DNA of 64,000 nt. Source: Ligustrum vulgare. Its lineage: Eukaryota > Streptophyta > Magnoliopsida > Lamiales > Oleaceae. The position numbers were made by a program, and so were the translations under genes. Below the pieces are notes generated by a model, which saw nothing but the letters and a program-made list of their open reading frames with translations, was not told where the DNA came from and ran no database searches. The stretch spans positions 9,957,501 through 10,021,500 of the forward strand of contig OY743190.1 in assembly GCA_963555705.1 (NCBI GenBank), read 5' to 3'. This document shows, piece after piece, positions 22,087-33,729 of this stretch. The stretch's first letter is position 1. Every line of letters begins with the position of its first letter.

Positions 22087-23615
22087 TGATAAGTGTATTT
22101 TATACACTTATTTGTATGTCTAAATTAGGTGTAATTATTGTCGTTTAGGAATATTTGCTTTTTAATTTGTGTTTATCGTTTACTTTTCAGAAAATATCCC
22201 AAAAGATGAAGAATGATGAAATCAATGGGAAAAACGCATAATTGGATTGCTAATTGGAGCTAAATTGGACAAGTGAGGAGTTTGTAACGTCAACCGGGAA
22301 GGTTCATGGTGCTCAAGTGAACAAATCAAAGGTTGAAGGACCCAAGTGAAGCTTAAATTGGCAAATCGAGAAGAAGATAAAGTGTGGGGACTAAATTGTA
22401 ACAATTGGAAGTTGAGGATTGAAGGTGCAATTAAAAGTCAGGGGCCAACTTACACAGCCGGAAAAAGATGGAAAATTGCATTGTAAAGTCCTTCCTCGTG
22501 ATCGCGGGATTTCTACCACGTGATCGCGAGGTGCCTCGAATTTTTCAACAGAAAGTTTTACGTATGCCTACGTGATCGCGAGGTTTTATACCACGCGATC
22601 GCTTGGCTTTCCTGCCAGGCCAAAATGTGGGCTTTTTCTCGCGATTTTCAAAGAATTCTCTCTTTTTTACTTAGATTTTCTCCAAAACCTATATATACAA
22701 CACATGAGGCACGAAAATCAGACATTTGCCTCTCCAAAGAACGAGCCACAATCGAGAAATCAACATCAAATTCTTGGGGAATCAAGCATCGCAAAGGGGC
22801 GTGAATTGAAGATAATTGAAGAATCAAAACTTGGTGCAAGATTTCCATTCTTTATATTATTTTTAATGAACGTTAATTTTTATTGTTATTGTTCTTTATT
22901 GATGATGTGTAACTAAATTCTATGTTGGGATGAAAGATGTAGCCTAGTTATATTATTTTAATTCCAAATTCCGTTGTTTTAATGTTTAGTTGCATGTATT
23001 GATTTATTATTGTTCTTAATGCTTGAATTGTTTGATCACCAGTTCATGATATATTGGATTATTTCCATAATCCGAGATGTGAGTTAATAATTTAGAACAT
23101 GGTAATAAATCCGATAATTGAACGAGAGATAGAGATATACTCTTGTTATTATTGCGATCGTGTGTGAATTCTTGTATGTATTGCATCTAGATAAGGAATA
23201 TTCAGATCCGCTGTAGAGATACATGGTTGACTTATGTAGGTAGAATTGATTTAAACTCGAGAGATGAATTTCAATATAAATTAGTGAATTCGACCGAGTA
23301 CATAATTAGGAAATAAAATATGGAATTAGAGTTAATTTAATTGGTTAGGTAAAATCGTGAATCCCAACTATTTTACAATCGTTTTTAAAAACAAAACAAA
23401 TTTCACAATTTAATTCTTTAATTGAATTTTTTTTTTGTTTTAGATTTCAAACATCAAATTATTTTGTTCATTCAAATAAGGTTTAGAACTAACACATTTC
23501 GGTAATTAATAGCAGTCTCCGTGGGACGATAATCCGGATTCCTAGATCCACTTTATTACTTCTTACGACCCGTGCACTTGCGGGGATATCTTGCATCGCG
23601 AGATATTAGTGAACA
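22087..23615 (+). repeat. 3' LTR of the Athila-like element
   Basis: 1,529 bp, colinear with 13420-14958, and ends in AACA before the AAATC duplication. The TATA box is at 22690-22697. Confidence 0.9.
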
Positions 23616-24155
23616 AAATCCCTGTAAACGAGAAGTTTAGAAAGCTTTCTTCCATCTGCTACTTTTAGGAAATAGCTATGAAGAAGTAAGATCGGAGAAG
23701 ATGAAAGTTAGAACATGCTCGAAAATTGACGTAGGAGACTCCCTGAAGGAGAAAAACTCTCGGAGCAGAGGAAAATCGCAGGTCGGTGGAGTAGATAAAA
23801 GTAAGCGTGTTGTGAATTCTCTCTCATTTCCAGAGAGAGAAAAATGATGCCTGATTATGTAAAATATTATACAATTATCTGATTTTAAAGATTTTAAATT
23901 TTAATATAAGAGTGGGCCTAATTAGCCCTATTAAAAACACTAAATTAATTAAGTCATATAATACTATCTATAAATAGTTTTACACTCGTGCGATGTACGG
24001 ACATATTCAATCAATTGACAAAATATAATGTATAGACATGAAAAAATGAGAAAAAATCAATAGTAGGTAACATCAGTGAGTGTCAATTTAAATAATAATA
24101 ATTCTATTATCAAGACTATTATAATTTTTTGAAAAACTTCTTTATACACAACATT
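23616..24155. other. Sequence resuming after the Gypsy insertion; no gene seen
   Basis: This continues the DNA interrupted at 13419. It has some GC-richer text (23630-23830) but no frame I can support, then becomes AT-rich. Confidence 0.4.
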
Positions 24156-24159
24156 AGCT

Positions 24160-24400
24160 GTAACATTTGTTAGTTCTTTACTTCCATCACTAGCAGAGAT
24201 TTGGTAAAAAAATTACAGTCACCCGATCATGCTCTTTGTTCATACTTGAAAATATGTTTAATTAATCGAGTCTGATTGCATTATTCAACATTGATATGAG
24301 CAGTATATTTCTCATTAGCATATACTGATTATGAGGAACAATATATCGTTATCAAACTCTATACAGTTCTTGTTCACATTCCTTCCATTAGCACGATCTC
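24160..24400 (-). pseudogene. Helitron Rep protein fragment, heavily decayed
   Basis: The minus-strand sense is colinear with 42640-42830, the Rep gene of the Helitron further along. Both carry the equivalent of NRYVVPHNRFFYLSTVH followed by KYLFKYVNKGHDRVT. Here there are stops and frameshifts throughout. It shows that a second Helitron of the same kind once lay here, close to the OGDH and RING gene fragments on the same strand. Confidence 0.6.
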
Positions 24401-25919
24401 AGTAAAAATACTAAATAAGAAAATTATATAACGATTCTTGTCAAATAATGAAATTCAGTTTTTGAGTATTTCATGAAAAAATTACTAATTCAAGAATCCA
24501 AATTTTTTTTTTTGCGAATTCCAGTAAACAAACCATAAGATAATCAATAGAAACATCAACAAATATTGCAACCAATTCGGGTCCAGTAATGAATTTATTT
24601 TTTCCGAATATAAGAGCCCATTTTTCATGGACTCTTGATAAGAAACAAATGAAACTAATACATGGCAAAATTTATTTATAAATTTTGTTTATAAATAGCC
24701 TTACAACATCATCTCATTGGACAAATTTTTTTAGAAGCCTACAATTTTGACTGGTAAATAGTACAATCTACTTTATTTTGTTAGATATCTAAGTTAGGTA
24801 AGAAACAAATGTAGCAAAATATAAGAAGTTAAAGAGTACTTGAAACAGTTCATTTTCCAAACACATGTAGTATCTACTTCTTTCGCTTATGTAGCTATGT
24901 TATTACTGATTTTTCATTGTCTTAAGAAAATAATAAAAGGACCATATTTAAAAGTCAAAATTGCAGCACTTTAAAACATTCACACATTTTCCCCAAAAAA
25001 TGGCAACCTATCATGCTGCAATTGTTATTGGCTATCTTCCTTCACATCATGATTGATCACTGAATTTGGAATATGAGAAAAATTGAATGAAACTCAAAAA
25101 TAATAATAATAGATTATTTAGAAGTAAAATGTACATTCAACACCAACCATTTTTTCCTAAAAATCAATTTTATATACAATTTTTCTAGATTCACTAGTAT
25201 TATTGTCAATAGAACTAAACTTAGTTGTCGAAGTGAGGTCTCCTTCTTTATATACAATCAAGGGCTGATCTTTCAAACATTCACCTTCTTCTTGAGTGAA
25301 CGCATACATCATTCCACAGATATAAATAGAAAATTAAAATTGATCTAATTCTTCTAATCACACTAATCTATATTTACTTGCTGTATTACACTAAGTATTT
25401 GAGCTTTTGTTCCATGTTTATGCACAAGAGAAATTTTGCAACTTTGTTTCAATTCGAAAGCAACATATAATTTTCGAAAAAAAAGGTAAACATTAAAAGC
25501 ATAAAAAGTTATTTGTCATAGTTAGCAAATCATTAGACGGCTCGACAAATAAGATATCCATTGAGAATGACAAACAATCAAAAACTTTTGTGTAGGAACT
25601 AAAATTCCATTATATTTTTTCTTCCCTTATTTGAAGCAATATAAATAGGACGTAACTCCAAATTTATGGAGCTCTACTTCCTCGTGTAACTTAGAAGGAA
25701 AAAAATTAATGTGGGGCTCTTCAAAATTAAATAATGAGAAAGGAATGTAGAACCTGAATACATAGCAGTACAAAATACCATATATCAATTCTTATAGAGG
25801 ATGTTATAATTTTTTTCATTTCATGATCATGAGCTAACGTTCATAGCTAACAACAAAACAAAAAAAATTAATACAACTAAACCACAAACAACCATATTCA
25901 TTAGCGGACAATATAATAC
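24401..25919. other. AT-rich stretch without a supported gene
   Basis: Minus-strand text at 25190-25340 and 25600-25760 looks protein-like in short pieces (for example a run reading close to YAFTQEEGECLKDQPLIVY) but is too broken to assign. It may be more captured or decayed exon sequence. Confidence 0.35.
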
Positions 25920-26305
25920 ACAAATTGCAATGTCCTTTCCGTTGGTTTTCTTTCTCTCCTCATCAAGCTCATAATAAACCTGCATAGCAAGCAAAAATGC
26001 TTATGTGCATAAAAATTAGTACAATCGAGTATCCAAAAAGGGGGGAAAATAGTGAGAAAAAAAGAAGACACTAACCACAAGAATAGTTTTCACACCTTTC
26101 CTGAGCAAAGAACCAGATGTCTAATTCCCTCTTCAAGATTTGAGTGGTCATTTTGGTTCTTTACCAAGCCTTTAAACCAGGTCCATTGTTTGTCAAATCC
26201 AGGATGGCCCTGAACATCATCAAACTCAGATAAATTTGACTTGCAATCCTTGTGACGAAGCAAGTTCTTCGGTGACATCACAATGAGAGTAGATACAATT
26301 TAAAT
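25920..26305 (-). pseudogene. 2-oxoglutarate dehydrogenase E1 fragment (two exons)
   Basis: Exon 26096-26305 encodes LIVMSPKNLLRHKDCKSNL, then FDDVQGHPGFDKQ and RHLVLCSGK, ending at AAG|GTGTGA. Exon 25920-25979 starts after CTATGCAG and encodes VYYELDEERKK and KDIAIC. The intron of 116 bp keeps GT..AG and the frame. This is the C-terminal part of the thiamine-dependent E1 subunit that decarboxylates 2-oxoglutarate in mitochondria. Substitutions at normally invariant places (WTWFKGL where the family has GTRFKRL), loss of the acceptor before the first exon and absence of the other exons show it is a relic or captured fragment. Confidence 0.85.
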
Positions 26306-28163
26306 AAATGTACAAGAAGTCCAAAAGTAAACAATTGAAAGCCAGAGGAAAAAAACATATATATACGTGATTTCTTCATTTAACTATCGTCTAGAAAATG
26401 TTGAGAGGTCATTTCAGAACTGTTTGATTGTATGTGGTGAAGCAGATGTATAAAACACATGGGGCAAAATGCAGTAGAACCTTTTGCTATGAACAAAATA
26501 CATGCTTTAGAAATTGCAATAGCTCATCTATACCAGGTGGAGGTGTTTCCAACAACTCTCCCAGCTTTAGTTCTCAAAGCTAGCCCACATAAATTCAAAA
26601 GATCACGGAACATTAGAAAGAGGCTTGTGAATCTAACTACCTCCAGGTATTGGATTTGGACACGGATAGAAAAAGACAGGTGATAAGACAACTGGTGTTT
26701 AAATCTAAAAAGGATGAATTAAAATGCAGAAATCAAATTCATTAGATAGTGTGTCAATTGATAGTAGCTTAAAGCACTTCACTAATTATGGGGTCAAATT
26801 CTGTTCACAAGCAGGTCCATGAAAGTAAAATGTAAAATAGAGGGATAACATCGCAACAAATGTACATATTTCATGCCTTTTGAACCTGTTGGTAAAAAAA
26901 CATGCGCCTTCTATTCTAATGTACCAAATTGCTTCACAACATGTAAACTAAGAGGCGCAGATGGAAAGAGGTTACCAAGTTTCCCAAAGTTGTAGTTTTC
27001 GCTCAAAGAAAATTCAGAACCAAAAGGGCCTAAAGCAGGTTCCAAACTATTATGTACATCTTATTCTTCTTATTATCTGTCATGAAATTAGCAGGGTGCA
27101 GCAACCACATGTTACATTGCATTAAGCCCATTGATGGACATGGTGAGTGGCAAGTACTTTGCAGACTGTAATGAGAGTTGCTACTCAGCACCAGCAAATG
27201 ATGAAGTTGAAGCACATAAGCTATGGAAACAGAGAAAAGCTTTAATAGATATGATATTTGCTACAGATATCAGGCTAAAATTTGAAGTCTTATTCAACAA
27301 AGAAATCTAGGTAGTTTTGGACATGTAATTAAGTAGCTACACAAATTTATAGCCAAGGCAGATTGCAACCATATAAGAGTATACTGTTAACCTTAGTGGA
27401 TCAAAATTTCATGACAATAAGACACTATCGGTACAGAATAATGCCAATTTCTTATATGTTTTCAACAATAGCAAATTGTAAGCGCAAATGAAGGCATTTC
27501 TGCTTCTTTCTAGATGCACCAACCTAAATGGCTCTAAAACTTCAGAAGAAACAATAATGCCTTGATGCACCACCACCAAACAACGTAATTGCAATTTTAT
27601 ATAAAATTGATTTAAAGAATATGCACTGCGAAGCTTGAATCCTGCATCAGTTACACATGCCAATGAACATGAATGCCATGTTTTACTAAGAATAAAGTCA
27701 GACCATTTAATAAAATTAACTCAGTATAGTACAGGACAATCCTAAGTTCAGTGTGCTGCTCAACCTCTACTGTGAACATTAAATAAGCAAATAAGATATT
27801 TATTTCAATTTATTGATGCTTAGATGGTGGAGCAAGCAAGTACTGCATGTGATGGAAGAGGTTGCTGCACCCTACTTACGGAAAGAGGCACAAAGAATCA
27901 AGCCGTGAAATTTTAGATCTGGTATAAAACTTAATACATCAAAAAGATAAAAAGGAAAGAAAACAATGAATTTACCGAAAAAAATTGTCGAAATGATGGT
28001 TAAATTTGATTTGCCCAATTTTCTTCAACCACAGTCCGTTGGATGTACAAGGTATGAGCAGTGCTAGTGTTTGGGCTTCTTGGGGTTCTGAATCTGGTTC
28101 TCCCGTTATTCAGAGATGAAGAAGGCCTGCTCCATTCTAACTGCGTTTTCTTGAGAATCCACC
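26306..28163. other. 1.9 kb between gene fragments; one more possible OGDH exon
   Basis: On the minus strand 27050-27120 reads CN-W and PAN-F in an order that could be the decayed exon for the QECNWQVVN..TTPANYFHV part of OGDH E1, which would be next upstream. The match is weak. Nothing else is recognised. Confidence 0.3.
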
Positions 28164-28391
28164 TCATGTGATTTCCTCTCGATTTCGGATCAGTGCCGTG
28201 GATGCGGACTTGGGTTGCTCTGACCATGAATCTATCTGGGTCGAGTGCGCCATTTCCGATTCCAAGAAATCTCTGAAGCCCAGTAGAGAAAAAACTGTAG
28301 AAATTGATTTTCTTGTGAAACACAGAACGGTTTGAAGGTAAACTATGAGTTTTGGAAGAAAAAGATCACCATATCCCATTGGGAATCCCAT
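28164..28391 (-). pseudogene. RHA1/BRH1-like RING-H2 protein, N-terminal part only
   Basis: The frame begins MGFPMGYGDLFLPKLIVYL, continues with FTRKSIS and LLGFRDFLE, then ALIR. This is the membrane-anchored N-terminus of the small plant RING-H2 E3 ligases RHA1/BRH1. The family goes on to a Cys3-His2-Cys3 RING, but here the frame stops after 75 codons and no RING Cys/His pattern follows on the minus strand down to 27840. An overlapping 107-codon frame (28000-28323) is in another phase and shows no RING. A hAT MITE has inserted about 155 bp upstream of the start codon. Confidence 0.7.
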
Positions 28392-28546
28392 TGTTTAACT
28401 TATATTAAAAACAAAGATCATCGCTTCCACAGACTATAGTGAAAGAAGTTGTTGAACTGTATATGTTAGCGGGTATCACTTTGTGAGAGATAGAGGAAGA
28501 AAAGTTGAGCTTTTTGGGTTTCAGAAATGGGAGAGTGAACGTGGGT

Positions 28547-29115
28547 AGGGGTGGGCATCAACCCGCCCAATCCGTCAAAACCGTCCAACCCAACCCAACC
28601 CAACTCGTTCGAGTTGGGTTGGGTTTTGATGAAAATTAGATTGGATTGGGTTATAAAAGAAAAAAAAATTGTTTGGGTTGGATTGGATTATGGGTTGGAT
28701 GACAAACCCAACCCAACTTAATCAAAATTTCAAAAATATAAGACCATTTAAATTTCAAGAATCTTAAATCCATTTTTAATTTGAAAGAAACTCAAATATA
28801 ATTTGAACATATTTTAGTTTTATTAGTAAGTATTTAATTTATTATATTTGAGTTTATTGTATTGTACATAATTTATTTGAGTTAATAGTTGATTTATGAG
28901 TATAATTTTTTAATTTTCTAAGAATTTTATTTAATTGGACCGAAGTCCAAACCACCAAACCCAACCCAACCCAACCCGACTGAAACTTGATTGGGTTGGA
29001 TTGGGTTTGAATTCATGTTTGGGTTGGGTTGGTTGATTTTTTATCAACCCGACCATAGTGGGTTGGGTTCGGGTTGGGCAAAAAACCGACCCAACCCAAC
29101 CCACGCACAACCCTA
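28547..29115. mobile_element. hAT-type MITE, 569 bp
   Basis: The 8-bp duplication AACGTGGG lies at 28539-28546 and 29116-29123. The tips are TAGGGGTGGGC and, reversed, TAGGGTTGTGC. Subterminal regions are filled with repeated AACCC / GGGTT units in both orientations (28585-28710 and 28950-29105) around an AT-rich core. No transposase is present. It sits in the presumed promoter or 5' region of the RHA1-like fragment. Confidence 0.85.
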
Positions 29116-29189
29116 AACGTGGGGAGTTCGAAAAACCCACGTTAAAGAACTGCCGGAAAAAACCGTCAAAAAAAAATTCAGAAAAATAT

Positions 29190-29519
29190 TTAATTGATGG
29201 AAATTAAAGATTCTTGACAATTGAGATCTGATCAAAATTAATTGGCCAGAATCTCAGTTGTCATTAAATATATATAGATCTGTTAACTAAATTCAATTTA
29301 GTCATAGATAATTAATTTCAATTCAGATTGTTTTTCTTATCAAATTAAAACAAATAATGAATATATGTATTTTCAAATTAAATTTACTTAAGTTGTGTTA
29401 ATTTATACAACTTAAGATAAGATTTCAATTAATTTATTTGTCATTTTGACATTATTTTTATTTGTTTACCTATTATGTTCACTTTTTATTATAAATTTAA
29501 ATAACTTCAATTGTATGCA

Positions 29520-29520
<1 letters not shown>
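29190..29520 (+). repeat. Fragment of the AT-rich Helitron-like family
   Basis: Shares order and wording with 40190-40440 (for example GTTAACTAAATTCA, and TTATAAATTTAAATAACT) and with the reverse strand near 59000-59100. It is a partial, diverged copy ending in the (TA)n tract. Confidence 0.5.

Positions 29521-29521
<1 letters not shown>

Positions 29522-29578
<57 letters not shown>
29522..29578. repeat. (TA)n microsatellite
   Basis: About 28 uninterrupted TA units. Confidence 0.95.
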
Positions 29579-29579
<1 letters not shown>

Positions 29580-29714
29580 CAAATATTAACAATTAATTCA
29601 TATAATTTTTATTTAACGCATTTTTACACGCATTTACCAATGCGAGGCGTTTCGTCCACGCCTCGCACCTAGGCGATGCATTAAGACGCATTTTCGAACA
29701 CTGGCTGACATATA

Positions 29715-29965
29715 TGTTTTTAAGTGGTTCAATAATTTTTCAGAACTGTTATTTTTTTGAATTCAAGTCTCGACTTCAATTACTTATAAAGATTGCACGC
29801 AACAAGTATTTTAAGAAGTAATACATTAGAAATATCGTTTAGTTGACAAAAGTTTTTGAATAAATTTGTTAAAACTACGTACTTGATATATATCTTGTTT
29901 CAACCTAACACAAGTCTGAGCTTTAAACAAAATCATATTCAGTTTAGTGAAATTAAGTTAATCAA
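29715..29965 (+). repeat. Dispersed repeat, second copy of 2520-2780
   Basis: Same orientation and order as the copy near the window start, with scattered substitutions and indels and no long A tail. Confidence 0.6.
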
Positions 29966-30143
29966 CTTCAAATTGTTAGCAAGTTTGGTCTCTTTTTCAT
30001 TTGTTGTCTTGACAAAAATACTGATTCAATATTAATCTAATAGATAATCAATATGTAAATGCGTGCTTTTAATTTATACAATTTTTGGAAAAAAAAAATA
30101 TATTAAAAATAGTTAATGTGTATTAAGAAGATATTTAATTCAA

Positions 30144-30310
30144 TGCTGCGTTCGGCGGCTATAGTTTAATTTGATTTTTCATTTACACAATTTCTCAAAC
30201 CATTTTTTAACTATACATATTTTCTCTCTCCAATTTTCAACCACATATTTTACTTAGAAAATTCAAATAAATCAATTTAAACTGGTTTAATGAGCATCCG
30301 AACACAGCAC
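30144..30310. mobile_element. Small MITE-like element with imperfect terminal inverted repeats
   Basis: The left end TGCTGCGTTCGG and the reverse of the right end GTGCTGTGTTCGG match imperfectly, and similarity continues for about 25 bases. No clear target duplication is seen. Confidence 0.4.
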
Positions 30311-30836
30311 ATGACATTCAAATAAAGTTGATGCTCTGATAAAAGTGGAAAGAAGAGATTGTCAAACTCGTTTATTCATTAATGATGATTATATATTAAT
30401 AGTACATGAAAAAGATAATCCATGTAACTATTTTAAATACAAATTAAGATAAGTACATGAGGTTACAAAGAGATTAGATATTACAAATATAAGAATAAGG
30501 AACGTCAACTATATGATCTCTTCGAATACGGTAACCCTTTGCTGAACAACCAGAATTTTTGCCAGTGACAAGAAACACAACACAACACAACAATAACTGA
30601 ACACAAGTGAAATACTGGACAAGAATTCAGCCTCGTGAAAACTGAAAATATTCCCTTGAACCTCCAGCTACCAAACCAAAACCTAGCAATATGGAATCAC
30701 AGCATAATTAAGCCACACTTTTTATTGTAAATTGTTGATTACGAACCTTGGAAGTATGTCTCTTGTTTCCATAAAGAAGTATCCAAACGACCACATCCAC
30801 AGAGTATTGAAGAACCGGATCTGTCTCGTGAAAATG

Positions 30837-30841
30837 TGTTC
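30837..30841. repeat. Target-site duplication TGTTC, left
   Basis: Identical to 36965-36969 across the LTR retrotransposon. Confidence 0.85.
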
Positions 30842-31387
30842 TGTTGCACCCCATAAATTTGGGTCAAGGTTAAAAGTCACCTATTCAGTGGTCAACGAGC
30901 TTATTGATCAAGTTCCACGTCAAACTAAGGATCAAGACTACTCAAGATAAACTCAAATGGTCAATATGATACTTATCTGAAGATATGGGTGAAATTGTCT
31001 ATAACTATTAGAAATTGCCCCCATTATGTAATTATTAGATGAAGGATCAAATATGTAAATATGTCTACCCCCATTTTGCCTATAAATAGGGGGATTTTAT
31101 GTTCATTTGAGAAAAAAATTTATTGATTCAAAGAGAAACATTTAACTTCAAATGACTTGCAGACGTGACGCTCAGGTCCAAACGCTTGTAGACCTGAATG
31201 TCAGGTCATGCACGATGCAGACCTGAGTTGGTGATAAGAAGTTCAACATCGTATAAATTCACATACTATCTAGAATTCAGTTATATGACCTGGTTGTTTA
31301 ACTAAAAATCTCAAAATCAAGTTATCTCAACACGAATCAATCCATTTTATTTGTTGATCAGCTTTGTGACAAAAAGTGACGTCAACA
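30842..31387 (+). repeat. 5' LTR of the repeat-array retrotransposon
   Basis: 546 bp; TATA box TATAAATA at 31081-31088 followed by the likely start of the transcript. Confidence 0.9.
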
Positions 31388-31388
31388 A

Positions 31389-31408
31389 ATTGGCGCTAGA
31401 AGGAGGGC
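31389..31408 (+). promoter_or_regulatory. Primer-binding site
   Basis: ATTGGCGCTAGAAGGAGGGC directly after the 5' LTR. The TGGCGC start is typical of tRNA complements, but I cannot name the tRNA with confidence. Confidence 0.55.
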
Positions 31409-31459
31409 CCGTTCTTGTGCAACCGGCCTTCATTTATCAAGCAAAAATCCATGATTTCA

Positions 31460-31990
31460 ATTTAGATTGGCCAAACTCCCGCGCAGGCTAGCAGTTCAAC
31501 TCGAGAAAATTCCGCCATTAATCGCCAATCTAGTACCAACTCAATTTTCTGAAGTAGCCATGCAACTCGCCCCATTCAACCATCACATATTCAAATCGAA
31601 TTGGCCATGAAAGCTGGAGTCACATATTCAAGTCACACTTGAGTAAACGTGGTCAAGATCAGTTCAACATGGTTCAGTTCGGAACAACTCCAGTTAGACT
31701 ATTAAAGTAGAGGCCATTCATTCAAGTTTGTTTCCTCAGTCCGATCATTCGTTTCAATGAGTGAATTCTACCATTGACATGGAAGATAAAAGAACCGCCC
31801 GCTCTCAACCTATGATAAAAGAGCTATACATGAAGAATAAAGGAGACTTTCAAAGCTGAACTTGGATTGATTGGGTTTCAAGTAAATATTTTGCATCAGT
31901 TCCTCCATGTGATTATGAATGAAGAGAAATTCAACCTGAAGAATTGTTCATTTAGAATGAAGTGGGGACATCAAACAAACCAATCACAAT
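31460..31990 (+). pseudogene. Degenerate gag-like 5' region
   Basis: The frame from about 31466 reads QTPAQASSSTREN and then NRQSST before a TGA, a Ser/Thr/Gln-rich text like the start of Tat-type gag. No capsid motif follows. Confidence 0.4.
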
Positions 31991-31994
31991 CAAA

Positions 31995-33228
31995 GACCTT
32001 AGTTGATGATCCATAAGTACCTATAAGGCAGGACACCATCAACATCACAAGGCAATCCGTCTCAAAGGCGAGAAAGACCTCCTTGAGAGGCAAACCAAGA
32101 CCTTAGTTGATGATCCATAAGTACCTATAAGGCAGGATACCATCAACATCACAAGGCAATCCGTCTCAAAGACGAGAAAGACCTCCTTGAGAGGCAAATC
32201 AAGACCTTAGTTGATGATCCATAAGTACCTATAAGGCAGGATACCATCAACATCACAAGGCAATCCGTCTCAAAGACGAGAAAGACCTCCTTGAGAGGCA
32301 AATCAAAACCTTAGTTGATGATCCATAAGTACCTATAAGGCAGGACACCATCAACATCACAAGGCAATCCATCTCAAAGACGAGAAAGACCTCCTTGAGA
32401 GGCAAACCAAGACCTTAGTTGATGATCCATAAGTGCCTATAAGACAGGATACCATCAACATCACAAGGCAATCCGTCTCAAAGGCGAGAAAGACCTCCTT
32501 GAGAGGCAAATCAAGACCTTAGTTGATGATCCATAAGTACCTATAAGGCAGGATACCATCAACATCACAAGGCAATCCGTCTCAAAGGCGAGAAAGACCT
32601 CCTTGAGAGGCAAATCAAGACCTTAGTTGATGATCCATAAGTACCTATAAGGCAGGATACCATCAACATCACAAGGCAATCCGTCTCAAAGGCGAGAAAG
32701 ACCTCCTTGAGAGGCAAACCAAGACCTTAGTTGATGATCCATAAGTACCTATAAGGCAGGATACCATCAACATCACAAGGGAATCCGTCTCAAAGACGAG
32801 AAAGACCTCCTTGAGAGGCAAATCAAGACCTTAGTTGATGATCCATAAGTACCTATAAGGCAGGATACCATCAACATCACAAGGTAATCCGTCTCAAAGA
32901 CGACAAAGACGTCCTTGAGAGGCAAATCAAGACCTTAGTTGATGATCCATAAGTACCTATAAGGCAGGATACCATCAACATCACAAGGAAATCCATCTCA
33001 AAGACAAGAAAGACCTCCTTGAGAGGAAAATCAAGACCTTAGTCAATGATCCATAAGTACCTATAAGGCAGGATACCATCAACATCACAAGGAAATCCAT
33101 CTCAAAGACAAGAAAGACCTCATTGAGAGGCAAATCAAGACCTTAGTTGATGATCCATAAGTACTTATAAGGCAGGATACCATCAACATCACAAGGCAAT
33201 CCGTCTCAAAGACGAGAAAGACCTCATG
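31995..33228 (+). repeat. Tandem array A: 104-bp unit, about 12 copies
   Basis: Units start at 31995, 32099, 32203 and so on every 104 bases with GACCTTAGTTGATGATCC. The last copy is cut short at about 33228. Identity between units is very high, often one to four differences. Each unit holds short inverted repeats (CCTATAAGG; CTCCTTGAGAGG). Confidence 0.95.
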
Positions 33229-33244
33229 GATGAAAAGGAATCGT

Positions 33245-33650
33245 CATTAAACCGAGGTGAAAGAGTTCCGACCTCAACTTTGCAAACGAGGTGTTTCGGT
33301 AAAAACAAACCGAGGTGAAAGAGTTCCGATCTCAACTTTGCAAACGAGGTGTTTCTGTAAAAGAAAAAAACCGAGGTGAAAATGTTCCGACCTCAACTTT
33401 GCGAACGAGGTGATTTGGTAAAAACAAACCGAGGTGAAAGAGTTCCGACCTCAACTTTGCAGACGAGGTGTTGTGGTAAAAACAAACCGAGGTGAAAATG
33501 TTCCGACCTCAACTTTCCAAACTAGGTGATTCGGTAAAAACAAACCGAGGTGAAAGAGTTCCGACCTCAACTTTGCAGACGAGATGTTTTGGTAAAAAAA
33601 AATCGAGGTGAAAGTGTTCCGACCTCAACTTCGCAAACGAGATGACTGGT
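33245..33650 (+). repeat. Tandem array B: about 59-bp unit, 7 copies
   Basis: The unit reads AACCGAGGTGAAAGAGTTCC, then GACCTCAACTTTGCAAACGA and GGTGTTT. GAGGT and ACCTC within the unit can pair around a short loop. Confidence 0.9.
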
Positions 33651-33729
33651 GAAACTCGAGCTGAAATATTGAGATGACATCAAGCCTCATCCATTATTTA
33701 ATAATCACTCCGTCTAAGTGTTCATTTCG

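Larger units (their letters stand above)
13420..23615 (+). mobile_element. Athila-like Gypsy retrotransposon, non-autonomous (gag-protease only)
   Basis: LTRs at 13420-14958 and 22087-23615 begin TGATAAG and end AACA. The target duplication AAATC lies at 13415-13419 and 23616-23620. A primer-binding site resembling the tRNA-Asp 3' end follows the 5' LTR, and a polypurine tract precedes the 3' LTR. One gag-protease frame is present with in-frame stops; there is no reverse transcriptase, RNase H or integrase. The rest is noncoding and holds a nested solo LTR. Athila-type gag wording and the tRNA-Asp primer fit the Athila/Tat branch of Gypsy. A short extra copy of the LTR start at 13125-13204 comes from a later tandem duplication. 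Confidence 0.9.

Noticed and set aside
26459..26683. 74-codon plus-strand frame between the OGDH and RING fragments
   Set aside because: No motif, no splice partner, and opposite in strand to the gene fragments on both sides.
28585..29105. AACCC runs that could be an interstitial telomere
   Set aside because: The plant telomere unit is CCCTAAA; here the repeat is mostly CCCAA in both orientations and lies within the terminal regions of a hAT MITE with its own target duplication.
31995..33228. Regular 104-bp repeats, at first glance CRISPR-like
   Set aside because: The whole unit is repeated with no unique spacers, the unit is far too long, and the sequence is plant nuclear DNA inside an LTR element.
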